Numbered from the stretch's first letter, positions 1 through 9,069 are shown. The stretch: DNA of 25,759 nt from JANRIC01 sp033765345 (GCA_033765345.1 JANRIC010000208.1:1-25759), one strand, 5' to 3'. Numbers and translations: made by a program. Notes: generated by a model from the letters alone, not told the origin.

Positions 1-311
1 ATTTCCAAAACGAAACCACTCTCTCCAGCCGCAAGATCGGGCATTTCCAAAACGAAACTACTCTCTCCAGCCGTAAGATCGGACATCTCCAAAACGAAAC
101 CACTCTCTCCAGCCGCAAGATTGGGCATTTCCAAAACGAAACCACTCTCTCCAGCCGCAAGATCGGGCATTTCCAAAATAAAACCACTCTCTCCGGCCGC
201 AAGATCGGGCATTTCCAAAACAAAACCACTCTCTCCAGCCGCAAGATTGGGCATTTCCAAAACGAAACCACTCTCTCCAGCCGTAAGATCGGGCATTTCC
301 AAAACAAAACC
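1..311. repeat. 42-bp tandem repeat array, 7 full copies plus a partial
   Basis: Copies begin at 1, 43, 85, 127, 169, 211, 253 and 295; the last matches for only about 17 bases. The array continues off the left edge. There are no indels between the seven full copies, and copies 1 and 4 are identical. All eleven differences from that consensus are transitions. The unit length is a multiple of three, so reading frames persist: forward it reads ISKTKPLSPAARSG (open from base 1 to a TAA at 352-354), and on the minus strand DLAAGESGFVLEMP (first ATG at 296, open to the left edge). Two further frames are also open across the array, so an open frame alone is not evidence of coding. It may be an intergenic minisatellite or the repeat domain of a partial gene; I cannot decide from this window. 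Confidence 0.93.
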
Positions 312-460
312 TTCGGGCTTGGCTACTAAAGGAGCTTTGCAGGATGAAATATAAGAGAAGTAATTTTTTTTAATTTTTTTTCAACACCATTCCAACCATT
401 CTCCCACTTGCTGGGTCAATGCTTTTGAAAACATACACTAATTTTAAAATTATTATACCA

Positions 461-2344
461 ATGACTAGAAGTTTTTTGATCAGTAAAATTTTTCCTTTAT
501 TTTTTCTATTGGGCTTAACAAGTCTTATCCTCACATCCTGCAAAGATGATGATGACGAACCCACTCCCTCAACATCTACAATTACCGATGTGGTCGTGAA
601 TGGAGCTGATTTTTCTCTGCTGGAAGCAGCTTTAGTGCGTGTAAGTACAGGCGGAGGCAGTGATTTAGTGGGTTTATTGGATGGAACTACAGATTACACA
701 GTGTTTGCGCCGACCAATGCGGCGTTCCAGGCTGCGGGTTTTGCCAATGAAGCCGCTATCAATGCTGCTGATGTAGCTACTTTGGAAGAAATTCTGACCT
801 ATCACGTGCTTGCCGGGGAGTTTTTATCCAGTGCTCTGAGCAGCGGTGCTAGAGAAACCGCCAACGGAGATGACATCTATCTATCTGTAAATGGTAGCAA
901 TATCTTTATCAACGGCAGTACTCAGGTTACCTCCGCCAATGTGGTGGCAGGCAACGGGGTAATCCACGTGATCAATAAAGTCCTCATCCCGGCTTCTCAG
1001 GATGTGACAGAAATTGCCATAGAAGCCAGCGAAGCTACTACGCCCGAATTCGGTAGCTTGGTAGCTGCTCTGACTCAAGCAGGACTGGTAGACGATCTAC
1101 AGGCAGCGGGACCTTTTACCGTATTTGCCCCAACCGATGCGGCCTTTGAGGAGTTTTTAGGGCAGCTTGGTCTTACACTGGATCAGGTACCCGATGAATT
1201 GCTTAGTCAAATTTTACTTTATCACGTGGTTTCGGGCAGAGTTTTCTCTTCCGACCTGACCAACGGTGCTACACCTGCCACGCTTAATGGGGCTACTGTA
1301 CGAGTGAATTTGACGGGAGGTGTTTTTATAGAAAGCCTCAACCAAAGTGAAGTAACTGCCGCCGACATCTTGGCTACCAATGGCGTAATTCATCAGATTG
1401 ATAAGGTACTAGTGCCTATTGAAGATTTTACCATTGCTCAGATCGCCCAAGTAGGAGATGATTTTACCTTGTTAGAAGCTGCTGCTGGTGCTGCTGGTCT
1501 GGTGGATGACCTAAATAATGGCACCAACCTGACCGTATTTGCCCCCAATGATGATGCTTTTGCTGCTACCAACCTGGACGCTGCGGCTCTAGCCGGATTG
1601 ACCACTGCCCAAGCCGAAGAAATCATTGGCTATCACGCACTGACTGAGGAAAAACTGGCTGCCGACTTTGGTACCGGAGGTCCTGAGACTACTTTGGCGG
1701 GTTTGGATATTTTTGTAAATGTGACCGCTAATGGCGTATTTATCAATCCTTCCAATCCCGGACAAAATATCCGGGTAACGACTGCCAATGTACAAGCTAA
1801 AAATGGAGTCATCCACATCATTGAGAAGGTTATTCTACCTCCCAGCCTTCAGTTTCCTGAAAACGGAACAGTGACCGACCTGGTTGTAAAACTGGCAACG
1901 GACAACCCTGGCGAATTCACCCAATTGCTGGCAGCTATTCTAAGAGTAGACTCCACCATCGCCAATAGCAATGAAAAACTAGCCAATGTGTTGGGAAGCA
2001 ACGGACCTTTTACCGTGTTTGCCCCAACCGATGCAGCTTTTCAGGCTTTATATACCAAACTGGGTGTGACAAGTGTTTCTCAAATCGATGCAGCAACCCT
2101 AAAAGCCGTATTACTTTATCACGTAGTACAGGCAAACGCCAAGGTATATTCTACCGACCTGACCGCTGGCACTGTCACGATGCTGGATGGAAACAACATT
2201 ACGATCAGCCTAAGCAATGGTGTTACGATTACTTCCAGAGATTTGGCTTTAGATCTTGATCCTACCAATGCCACCGTTACAGGTGCCAATGTAGTAGCCA
2301 GCAATGGTGTGGTACATATCATTAATCAGGTATTACTGCCCTAA
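461..2344 (+). CDS. Lipoprotein with four fasciclin (FAS1) domains
   Basis: This is a predicted exported adhesion-type lipoprotein of 627 residues. I chose the ATG at 461 rather than the in-frame ATG at 419, because it gives a short basic n-region (MTRSFLISK), a hydrophobic stretch and a lipobox LTSC with Cys27. The 419 start would put a further 14 residues before the signal. The acidic run after the cysteine (KDDDDE) resembles the lipoprotein export signal known from Bacteroidota surface lipoproteins, so surface exposure is inferred. Four FAS1 repeats follow at about residues 38-176, 181-320, 321-457 and 469-626. Each carries the FTVFAPTDAAF-type H1 motif (TVFAP) and the YHVV/YHVL H2 motif and ends in a KVLIP-like strand. 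The protein stops right after the fourth domain, with no type IX sorting domain. The adhesion ligand is unknown. Confidence 0.93.
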   Translation: MTRSFLISKIFPLFFLLGLTSLILTSCKDDDDEPTPSTSTITDVVVNGADFSLLEAALVRVSTGGGSDLVGLLDGTTDYTVFAPTNAAFQAAGFANEAAINAADVATLEEILTYHVLAGEFLSSALSSGARETANGDDIYLSVNGSNIFINGSTQVTSANVVAGNGVIHVINKVLIPASQDVTEIAIEASEATTPEFGSLVAALTQAGLVDDLQAAGPFTVFAPTDAAFEEFLGQLGLTLDQVPDELLSQILLYHVVSGRVFSSDLTNGATPATLNGATVRVNLTGGVFIESLNQSEVTAADILATNGVIHQIDKVLVPIEDFTIAQIAQVGDDFTLLEAAAGAAGLVDDLNNGTNLTVFAPNDDAFAATNLDAAALAGLTTAQAEEIIGYHALTEEKLAADFGTGGPETTLAGLDIFVNVTANGVFINPSNPGQNIRVTTANVQAKNGVIHIIEKVILPPSLQFPENGTVTDLVVKLATDNPGEFTQLLAAILRVDSTIANSNEKLANVLGSNGPFTVFAPTDAAFQALYTKLGVTSVSQIDAATLKAVLLYHVVQANAKVYSTDLTAGTVTMLDGNNITISLSNGVTITSRDLALDLDPTNATVTGANVVASNGVVHIINQVLLP

Positions 2345-2390
2345 TGTAAAGAGCTTCGAATCCTAAAATACGTGTAATTTAATTTTCAGA

Positions 2391-2426
2391 TGAAGCGATT
2401 CCAGTTTGGAATCGCTTCACTTTTTT
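2391..2426 (+). terminator. Rho-independent terminator after the FAS1 lipoprotein gene
   Basis: A perfect 12-bp stem (tgaagcgattcc / ggaatcgcttca) closes a 5-base loop (agttt). One C follows, then six T. It lies 46 bases after the stop codon. Confidence 0.9.
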
Positions 2427-2536
2427 AAAGCTTCTACGGGTTTTTATGCTGGTACTCGTACGCAGTGCAACTTGGATTTTAGAGAAAAATAAAAAATTGC
2501 TTTATACTTGCAGTTGAATTGAATAAAGTAAAAACC

Positions 2537-3664
2537 ATGGCATCCTCAGAATCTAACTTCAAATTACCAAGTATTTCTACCTTGGCAGGAGCTTCTATGC
2601 GTGTTTATTTCAAAGCTTTGTGGGGGAGAAGGATAGAAGCAGCGTATTTTATCAAAGTACTTATTACTTTTTTGATTATTTTATTTGCGACACCTTTCAG
2701 ATGGTTGGATTATCTCTATTTTTATAATCTTCGGAGAAAAAATATCATTCGAGAAAATCCCATATTCATCTTGGGGCATTGGCGCAGTGGAACGACCTTC
2801 CTACACAATGTACTTTGTCAGGATCCCAAAGCCGCTTATATTACAACTTATCAATCTCTTTTTCCCGAACACCTGATGAGTCAGTGGCTCTTTAAGACCT
2901 TTATGCGTACTTTCATGCCCAAAAAACGCCCTAGCGATAATGTAGAGCTTTCTGTAAATTTTCCGCAGGAGGATGAATTTGCGATGGGCAATATGATTTC
3001 TTATTGTTATTATTATTTTTTCCACTTCCCCTTTGATTGGTCGGAGTACTATCGCAAATACATTGGCTTTAAGGAGCACGAAAAGGTGAGCCGTCGCTGG
3101 AAGGCCGCTTATCACAGGCTGATTTCTAAGGCGATTTTACATACAGGCGGTACAAGGGCTATTTTCAAAAATCCTGTCAATACGGGTAGGGTCAAAACCT
3201 TGCTGGAAATGTTTCCAGAGGCAAAGTTCATTTTTATCTATCGCAATCCAGTGGTTGTGTATTTATCCACCAAGAAGTTTTTTGTAAAGCTTTTTCCGAC
3301 CTTACAGTTTCAAAAAATTAGTGAAGAACAAATTTGCGACTTAATTTTTGAAGTTTATCAAAAACTCATGGAGGATTATTTCAGAGATAAAGCCTTGATT
3401 CCGGCTGAGAATCTGATTGAGATTTGCTTTGAAGATTTCGAGAAAAAACCTCTTGAGCATTTAGAAAAAATCTACCAAACGTTGCATCTCAGCAATTTTG
3501 AAGAAGCTCAACCTTATCTGGAAGATTATGTACGCTCTCAGGCAACTTATGAGAAAAACCGGTATAAGATTTCTCAAAAAGAGCTGGACAGAGTCTTGAG
3601 CCACTGGAAATTTACGATGGAAACTTGGCAGTATGAAGTACCTCAAAATCTGGAAGTACTTTGA
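2537..3664 (+). CDS. Sulfotransferase family protein
   Basis: This is a 375-residue PAPS-dependent sulfotransferase-like protein. The PAPS 5'-phosphosulfate loop is ILGHWRSGTTFLH at about residues 78-90, with GHWRSGTT at 80-87. The 3'-phosphate-binding motif is YRNPVVVYLST at about 235-245. A hydrophobic stretch (about 41-60) near the N-terminus suggests membrane association. I chose the ATG at 2537; a TTG six codons upstream (2519) is also in frame. The acceptor is not predictable, though bacterial members of this fold modify lipids, glycans or peptides. A box TATACTTG at 2503-2510 differs by one base from the Bacteroidetes -7 element. The last 53 bases overlap the end of the convergent cyclase gene. 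Confidence 0.85.
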   Translation: MASSESNFKLPSISTLAGASMRVYFKALWGRRIEAAYFIKVLITFLIILFATPFRWLDYLYFYNLRRKNIIRENPIFILGHWRSGTTFLHNVLCQDPKAAYITTYQSLFPEHLMSQWLFKTFMRTFMPKKRPSDNVELSVNFPQEDEFAMGNMISYCYYYFFHFPFDWSEYYRKYIGFKEHEKVSRRWKAAYHRLISKAILHTGGTRAIFKNPVNTGRVKTLLEMFPEAKFIFIYRNPVVVYLSTKKFFVKLFPTLQFQKISEEQICDLIFEVYQKLMEDYFRDKALIPAENLIEICFEDFEKKPLEHLEKIYQTLHLSNFEEAQPYLEDYVRSQATYEKNRYKISQKELDRVLSHWKFTMETWQYEVPQNLEVL

Positions 3665-5681
3665 TCTCTAAGAAATCTTCCACAAAATACATATCCACTT
3701 CGCCTTTGTTTTTGGCATTGATTTTCCCGCGATAGGTACAAAGGAATGAGTCTCTGACATATTGAAAGGTTGCTCCGGAGATATTGATTTTGTTAGGTTC
3801 GCCGCTGGATTCCATTCGGGCTGCTAGATTTACGGCATCTCCCCAGATGTCATAAGCAAATTTATTCAGTCCGATTACCCCGGCCACTACGGGTCCGGTA
3901 TGGATGCCTATTCTAAGGGCTAAGGCACTTTTCCCGGCTTCCATTCTTTCCAGGTGAAGTTGCTGCATAAACAATTGCATTTCTAGGGCAGCACTTACGG
4001 CATCGACTGGGTTGCTGTGATTGGGTACTGGGATGCCTCCAGCAGCCATATAAGCATCTCCGATTGTTTTGATTTTTTCTAAATTATATTTTTGGCAGAT
4101 ATTATCAAAAACAGAAAAGTAATAGTTGAGCTCTTCAACCAGTTGTTCGGGGGGAAGCTGTTCGGCGTAATAGGTAAAGCCTTTAAAATCTGCAAAGAGA
4201 ACGGTCACTTTTTCATAAAATCTGGGTTTGGCCTGTCCTTTCTCCTTAAGTTCTAGGGCTGTTTCGTTGGGTAAAATATTCAGCAGCAGTTTGTCGGATT
4301 GGTCTTTCTCGATTTCTAGTTTATGCGTAAGCTCAATCAAGTTTTCATTTTGGGCTTCAATTTCTTCTTTTTGCTGGGTAATTTCGGCATTCAGAAGGAC
4401 GAGGTTATCGTTTTGAGTCTCGATTTCCTCACTTTTTTGTTTGATAATTTCATTTCTTTCTTGGAGGGCGAGGTTGGTTTTTTTTCTTTTATAATTGATA
4501 TAAAACAAGGTGCCGATCAAGCAAAAAAGCAGGAGAATTCCTAGTGAGACTACCAGCAGGATTAATTGTTGAATTTCAAGTTTTTCAGCTTGTATGATTT
4601 TGTCTTTATTGGCAAGATTCAACTCAGTTTGTTTTTTCTCTAAAATAAAGTTGGATTGCATTTTAGAGAGTTCTTTCTCAATATTGTCATTCATCAGGCT
4701 GTCTTTGGCAGCCAGGTGTAGGTTTTGATATTGATAAGCTTTTGTGAAATCACCCTGTCCAGCATAGGACTCCTGTAAAACGGCAGAAGCTTTTTTGATG
4801 TATTCGGGCGATTGCATTTCCTGGGCTTGTGTGAGTCCTTGAGAAGCATACAGAATGGCCTTTGCATAATCTTTTGTGCTGAGATATACCTTGCCGATAT
4901 CGATGGAGTAATTGATGATTGCTCTTTTATCTTTCATTCCTTCGGCTACGGCGAGTGCTTTTTGAAGATACTCAAGTGCTTCTTGATTTTTGCCCATCAG
5001 GTTATAGATCATTCCTGCGCGATTCATAGAGGTGGCGATACCTTCTTCGTCTTTCATTTTTTGGCGAATTTCAAGGGATTGGAGAAATGCCTTTAAGGCT
5101 TTGGGATAGTTTTGTGTATCTTGATAGATTTCACCCCGGCGAATGTAGGCATAGGCAAGCCCCCGATGGTTTTGTATTTCAGCAAAGATATCAACTGCTT
5201 GATCGCTACTCTGCAGGGCAGCTTCGTAATCTTTTTGATAGCGTTGTATCTCTCCGATATTATTGTAGCTATAGCCCAAAGATTCATCCAGTTTGTATTT
5301 TTCAGATAAATGAAGGGCTTTAAAGAAGTAGTTTAGGGCTTGTTTATAATCTCCGGTGTATTTAAAAACCACCCCCATGAAACTGTAGCTGTCGGCTAAT
5401 TCCTGGACGGCACTCATCTTTTCACCGATTTTAATAGCTTCTTCCAGGTAGGTAAAAGCTTTGGTAAAATCTGTATTGCGGTATTCCCAGCCGAGTTTGT
5501 TGAGGGTTTTTAGACGTTCTATTCCCTGAGAACCCTTTAACAAATGGCTCAAACTGTCTATTTTGGCTGTGTTTTGTGCGTATACGTGCCTGCCTGATAA
5601 TAAAGCAGAAAAAAAAACGGGAAGGATGATCACTCTAATCACCCAAACCAGTGTATGATTTGTATTCATGATACTTAGCAT
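3612..5681 (-). CDS. TPR-containing membrane class III adenylate cyclase
   Basis: This 689-residue protein is predicted to make cAMP. It starts with a signal peptide (hydrophobic to about residue 29, possible cleavage after VYA at 35). About six tetratricopeptide repeats follow (about 55-330, with A/G-Y-DYxxAL patterns), predicted to be periplasmic. One membrane helix lies at about 373-396, then a coiled coil (about 400-465) and a C-terminal cyclase domain (about 485-670). Metal-binding aspartates are D498 (FADFKGF) and D542 (TIGDAYM); N618 and R622 are the transition-state pair. K538 and D611 (AYDIWGD) are the residues expected for ATP rather than GTP. The ATG at 5669 is an alternative start. 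The architecture suggests that a periplasmic signal is sensed by the TPR domain; the ligand is unknown. Confidence 0.9.
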   Translation of the reverse strand: MLSIMNTNHTLVWVIRVIILPVFFSALLSGRHVYAQNTAKIDSLSHLLKGSQGIERLKTLNKLGWEYRNTDFTKAFTYLEEAIKIGEKMSAVQELADSYSFMGVVFKYTGDYKQALNYFFKALHLSEKYKLDESLGYSYNNIGEIQRYQKDYEAALQSSDQAVDIFAEIQNHRGLAYAYIRRGEIYQDTQNYPKALKAFLQSLEIRQKMKDEEGIATSMNRAGMIYNLMGKNQEALEYLQKALAVAEGMKDKRAIINYSIDIGKVYLSTKDYAKAILYASQGLTQAQEMQSPEYIKKASAVLQESYAGQGDFTKAYQYQNLHLAAKDSLMNDNIEKELSKMQSNFILEKKQTELNLANKDKIIQAEKLEIQQLILLVVSLGILLLFCLIGTLFYINYKRKKTNLALQERNEIIKQKSEEIETQNDNLVLLNAEITQQKEEIEAQNENLIELTHKLEIEKDQSDKLLLNILPNETALELKEKGQAKPRFYEKVTVLFADFKGFTYYAEQLPPEQLVEELNYYFSVFDNICQKYNLEKIKTIGDAYMAAGGIPVPNHSNPVDAVSAALEMQLFMQQLHLERMEAGKSALALRIGIHTGPVVAGVIGLNKFAYDIWGDAVNLAARMESSGEPNKINISGATFQYVRDSFLCTYRGKINAKNKGEVDMYFVEDFLEIKVLPDFEVLHTAKFPS

Positions 5682-5944
5682 TTAGGATGAAAAAGACAAT
5701 CAATACTGATTAAGAATACTCCCTTATGTGTTGAAATTGTTGATGTGTTATCTACAAAAAGTATACAATTTTTGATTTGAGGTGATTTGTATGTTTGAAA
5801 TTAGTAGCATAATTTATTTTCTTAGGCTTTGGAAGGCCAATTTTTGAATAAATACGCTTTAAGTTGGTATAGGTATGTGTGTGCGATCCGTGGTTTGTTG
5901 TAAGGTGTGATTTTTCTTCAAACTAACTCCCTAAAAAGTAACTC

Positions 5945-6571
5945 TCACAAACCATAAGCTGCAAAAAAAAGTAAACGCAGACCAAAGCCGACTAGGGCAA
6001 TGCCTGCGATTCGTCCGATCAAAGAAATCAAATGGGCAGTAAGGTAGTTGGTAATTCTATCAGCGATAAAGGCTTTGAGAAGGTCGGTCAGGAAAACAGT
6101 AGAGATGGTACCCAAGAAAAAAATAAAGTTTTCGTGCAGATTATATCCCTGACTTACGGTAGTATAACTTACTATTCCCAACCAAAAGATATACACCAAG
6201 GGGTTTAGTAAATTTAGAAAAATTCCTTCAATAATATGCTTGATGCCCTGCGTTGGTCGCATACTGCGCTGTGGGCTGAATTTTCGCTTGGAGACGGGTA
6301 TTAGAAAATAACTTAGCCCAAAACCAATCATCAGGAAACCACCCAAAAGCCCCAAATAATTCTGAAAGATGGTATTATCCTGAAATTGTGCGATGCTCAG
6401 GTATACCACCGTTGCCGCAAAGCTATCGCTGAGCGCAATACCAAAGGCAAGATATGCGCCCGAAGCAAATCCTTTGGCGATACTGGTACGGATCAGGGCA
6501 AAAAACACAGGTCCGATCAACATAGCCAATACCAATCCATATCCTATTCCTTGAAAGAGTACCCCAATCAT
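5945..6571 (-). CDS. LysE/RhtB family amino acid exporter
   Basis: This 208-residue integral membrane protein has about six hydrophobic segments and the LysE-family N-terminal signature IGPVFFALIRTSI (about residues 19-31). A short basic loop (VSKRKFSPQRSMRPTQG) sits between the hydrophobic segments in mid-protein, as is usual for the family. The family exports amino acids and related small molecules; the substrate here is unknown. It starts 15 bases after the stop of the GH3-like gene on the same strand, so the two are probably cotranscribed. Confidence 0.85.
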   Translation of the reverse strand: MIGVLFQGIGYGLVLAMLIGPVFFALIRTSIAKGFASGAYLAFGIALSDSFAATVVYLSIAQFQDNTIFQNYLGLLGGFLMIGFGLSYFLIPVSKRKFSPQRSMRPTQGIKHIIEGIFLNLLNPLVYIFWLGIVSYTTVSQGYNLHENFIFFLGTISTVFLTDLLKAFIADRITNYLTAHLISLIGRIAGIALVGFGLRLLFFAAYGL

Positions 6572-6586
6572 GCCTAATTTCTAAGG

Positions 6587-8146
6587 TTAATTAGATTTTT
6601 CACGAATAAAACTCAACCATTCATCATGTTGTTCTTTTTTAAGTACTCGAGGAAATTTATTCTGTCCTCCTACTTTTCCTTTATACTCCATCCACTGATA
6701 AAATAAGTGTGTAGGTAAGATTTTTACATAAATTGCTTTCAAGGCGGCTGATCTTTCTACCCGATAATCATCATTGAGTTCTTTTAAAATCTCATCAATG
6801 CGCTGGGTTAATAAGTGTTCATCTATCGGATCATCAGTGCCCACATACCACTGATGGGCAAAAAGCGAATCATAAGGAATCCCTACCACCGTAAACTCCT
6901 TCACATTCATATTGAGTTCGTCGGCTACAAGCTCGATGGCCTTATTCATATTATCTACCGATAAATGTTCTCCACAAAGACTCAGAAAGTGTTTGGTGCG
7001 CCCAGTGATGATAATTTCGCTTTTTTCTAAGGAAGTAAAACGAATCGTATCCCCAATCAGATACCTCCAAGCCCCTGCACAACTGCTTAGCAGCAATGCA
7101 TAATCTTGGCGGGTGTTTACTTCATCGATGCGTAATACTTGGGCATTTTCTTTGAGTTCGCCAGCAGCAGTAAAATTCTCATGATTAAAAGGCACAAATT
7201 CATAAAAAATACCATTATTAAGTACCAGGCGCATATCCCGGTGCGGGTGTGTCTGAAAAGCAATAAAACCTTCGGAGGCCAGGTAGGTCTCAATATAGGT
7301 AATCGGCTGCCCCAAAAGCTTTTCGAATCCCTTGCGGTAAGGTTCAAAAGATACGCCCCCGTGCGCATACACCATTAGATTGGGCCAAATCTCGTGGATA
7401 TGTTTGACCTGATAATGTTCAATAATTCTTTCCATCATGATCTGAATCCAAGCCGGAACCCCCACCACAAAGCCGATATCCCATTTGGGGGCTTTAAGCA
7501 CGATTTCGTGGAGTTTATCGTCCCAATCCGAATTTTTGGCGATCCGCTTGCCAGGCTTGTAAAAATGCTGAAACCAAAAAGGAATCTGACTGGCAGTGAT
7601 GCCGCTCAGGTCACCCTCGAAGTAAGTACCTTTTCGGTGCAAGTGTGTACTACCGCCAAGCATCAGCATTCCTTTCCCATAGATTTTACTGGGCAAGTCT
7701 TTAAAATTTGACAAAGAAAGAATCTGACGGAGACTGGCTCGATGAATGGCCTTGATCATGTCCCTTGTGACAGGAATGTACTTGCTAGATGCTTCCGAAG
7801 TACCAGAACTGAGGGCAAAATATTCTACCAAACCCGGCCAGGCAATATCCTTTAAGCCTTCTCTGGAGAGATGCCACCAGTCATTATACATTTTTTGATA
7901 ATTGGAAAGCGGAACCCTTCGGATGAAATCTTCATATAAACTACGGGTATTGGCACTTAGGTGAAAATCTTTCAAAATGTCTTCAAATTGATAGATTTGC
8001 CCCAGGCGAGTTGATTTGGCGGCCTGAATCAAATGCAGCAATTGTTTTTCCTGCAATTGTATCGGATTTCTCCGCTCTTGTTCAATGCTTTTTCTTAGCT
8101 TGATTCCTTGTTTAAGTAATCTACCCAAAATCGGCATAAGAGTCAA
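6587..8146 (-). CDS. GH3-family adenylate-forming enzyme
   Basis: This 519-residue protein belongs to the GH3 (auxin-responsive promoter) superfamily, which is widespread in Bacteroidota. Plant members activate a carboxylate with ATP and join it to an amino acid; the bacterial role is not established. The three nucleotide-binding motifs are visible: SSGTSEASSKY (113-123), YLASEG (288-293) and YLIGDTIRF (362-370), followed by TGRTKHFLS (381-389), which resembles the C-terminal-domain hinge region. The length is slightly below the plant enzymes. ATG at 8137 (MPILGRLL) is an equally good start. The next gene, a LysE-type exporter, follows after 15 bases. The upstream 160-base region is divergent with the yggS-type gene. 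Confidence 0.88.
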   Translation of the reverse strand: MTLMPILGRLLKQGIKLRKSIEQERRNPIQLQEKQLLHLIQAAKSTRLGQIYQFEDILKDFHLSANTRSLYEDFIRRVPLSNYQKMYNDWWHLSREGLKDIAWPGLVEYFALSSGTSEASSKYIPVTRDMIKAIHRASLRQILSLSNFKDLPSKIYGKGMLMLGGSTHLHRKGTYFEGDLSGITASQIPFWFQHFYKPGKRIAKNSDWDDKLHEIVLKAPKWDIGFVVGVPAWIQIMMERIIEHYQVKHIHEIWPNLMVYAHGGVSFEPYRKGFEKLLGQPITYIETYLASEGFIAFQTHPHRDMRLVLNNGIFYEFVPFNHENFTAAGELKENAQVLRIDEVNTRQDYALLLSSCAGAWRYLIGDTIRFTSLEKSEIIITGRTKHFLSLCGEHLSVDNMNKAIELVADELNMNVKEFTVVGIPYDSLFAHQWYVGTDDPIDEHLLTQRIDEILKELNDDYRVERSAALKAIYVKILPTHLFYQWMEYKGKVGGQNKFPRVLKKEQHDEWLSFIREKSN

Positions 8147-8306
8147 TGTTTTTAAACCACAATCTTTGTTTGCTAAGGTACTTATTGCTACAAAGTAAGG
8201 GATTATTGTTTTAATAGCTAGTAAATTTTTTGATTAATTTTTGTAATTTCAAAACCCTAAGGCAGCCTATCAATAGTTAAAAAATTGATTATCAAAGGAT
8301 AAAACT

Positions 8307-8978
8307 ATGAGTGACTTAAAAAATAACTTACAAAGCTTTTTAGAAAAGATAGCCCATAAACCCATTAAACTGGTTGCTGTAAGCAAAACCAAACCTGTAG
8401 AAGTATTGCAGGAGGCCTATGACCTGGCTTGGCGTAGATTCGGTGAGAACAAAGTCCAGGAAATGGTAGCCAAATATGAAAAACTGCCCAAAGACATTGA
8501 ATGGCATCTTATCGGTACCTTGCAAAGCAATAAAGTCAAATTCATTGCTCCATTTGTTTCTTTAATTCACTCTGTGGATCGCCCCAAGATTCTGGCTGAG
8601 ATCAACCGACAAGCACAGAATCACAATCGCATCATAGATTGCCTCTTACAGATTCATATCGCTGAGGAAGAAAGTAAATCGGGATTTTCTTATGCAGAAG
8701 CTGAAGATTTTCTGAGGTCTGTAGAGGCCGCAAGTTATAAAAATATCCGTTTATTAGGGCTGATGGGTATGGCTACTTTTACGGACAATACCGAAAAAAT
8801 CCGTCAGGAGTTCCGGGGTTTAAAGGCTTTTTTTGACCGAATGAAAGAAGAAATTCGAATACCTCAAGTGGATTTTAAAGAACTTTCTATGGGAATGAGT
8901 GGCGACTATGAAATTGCCATAGAGGAAGGCAGTACGATCATCCGGGTTGGCAGTGCCATTTTCGGAAGCAGAGCTTGA
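8307..8978 (+). CDS. yggS: YggS/PROSC family pyridoxal phosphate homeostasis protein
   Basis: This 223-residue cytoplasmic PLP-binding protein has the fold of alanine racemase domain 1 but no known catalytic activity; the family buffers free PLP. The PLP lysine is K27 in AVSKTKP. Other family motifs are FGENKVQE, WHLIGTLQSNKVK and the phosphate-binding GSTIIRVGSAIFG near the C-terminus. The N-terminus is about ten residues shorter than in E. coli. It appears to stand alone: the GH3 gene is divergent upstream and a hairpin follows it. Confidence 0.95.
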   Translation: MSDLKNNLQSFLEKIAHKPIKLVAVSKTKPVEVLQEAYDLAWRRFGENKVQEMVAKYEKLPKDIEWHLIGTLQSNKVKFIAPFVSLIHSVDRPKILAEINRQAQNHNRIIDCLLQIHIAEEESKSGFSYAEAEDFLRSVEAASYKNIRLLGLMGMATFTDNTEKIRQEFRGLKAFFDRMKEEIRIPQVDFKELSMGMSGDYEIAIEEGSTIIRVGSAIFGSRA

Positions 8979-9017
8979 TGTGGGTAAGAGCTATCCAAAA
9001 CGAGTTGAGCGTGCATT

Positions 9018-9069
9018 ATCTTGTCAGGGAATGTTATATGCCCTGACAAGATGATATACCTGATTTTTT
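9018..9069 (+). terminator. Probable terminator hairpin after yggS
   Basis: A perfect 12-bp stem (atcttgtcaggg at 9018-9029 / ccctgacaagat at 9041-9052) closes an 11-base loop. The T-run (six T at 9064-9069) is about eleven bases from the stem, so termination may be weak. Confidence 0.6.

Noticed and set aside
1..311. CRISPR-like repeats
   Set aside because: The copies are contiguous with no spacers between them, so this is a tandem array.
121..354. Forward 77-residue frame as a complete gene
   Set aside because: It starts from a TTG inside the repeat, the frame is open back to base 1, and several other frames are also open here.
4228..4544. Forward frames inside the cyclase gene
   Set aside because: They are antisense shadows of the coiled coil and membrane region, with no start signal or recognisable motif.
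8206..8243. Promoter for yggS with TAATTTTTG
   Set aside because: The box has one base too many and the only upstream TTG is 26 bases away, so I did not call it.
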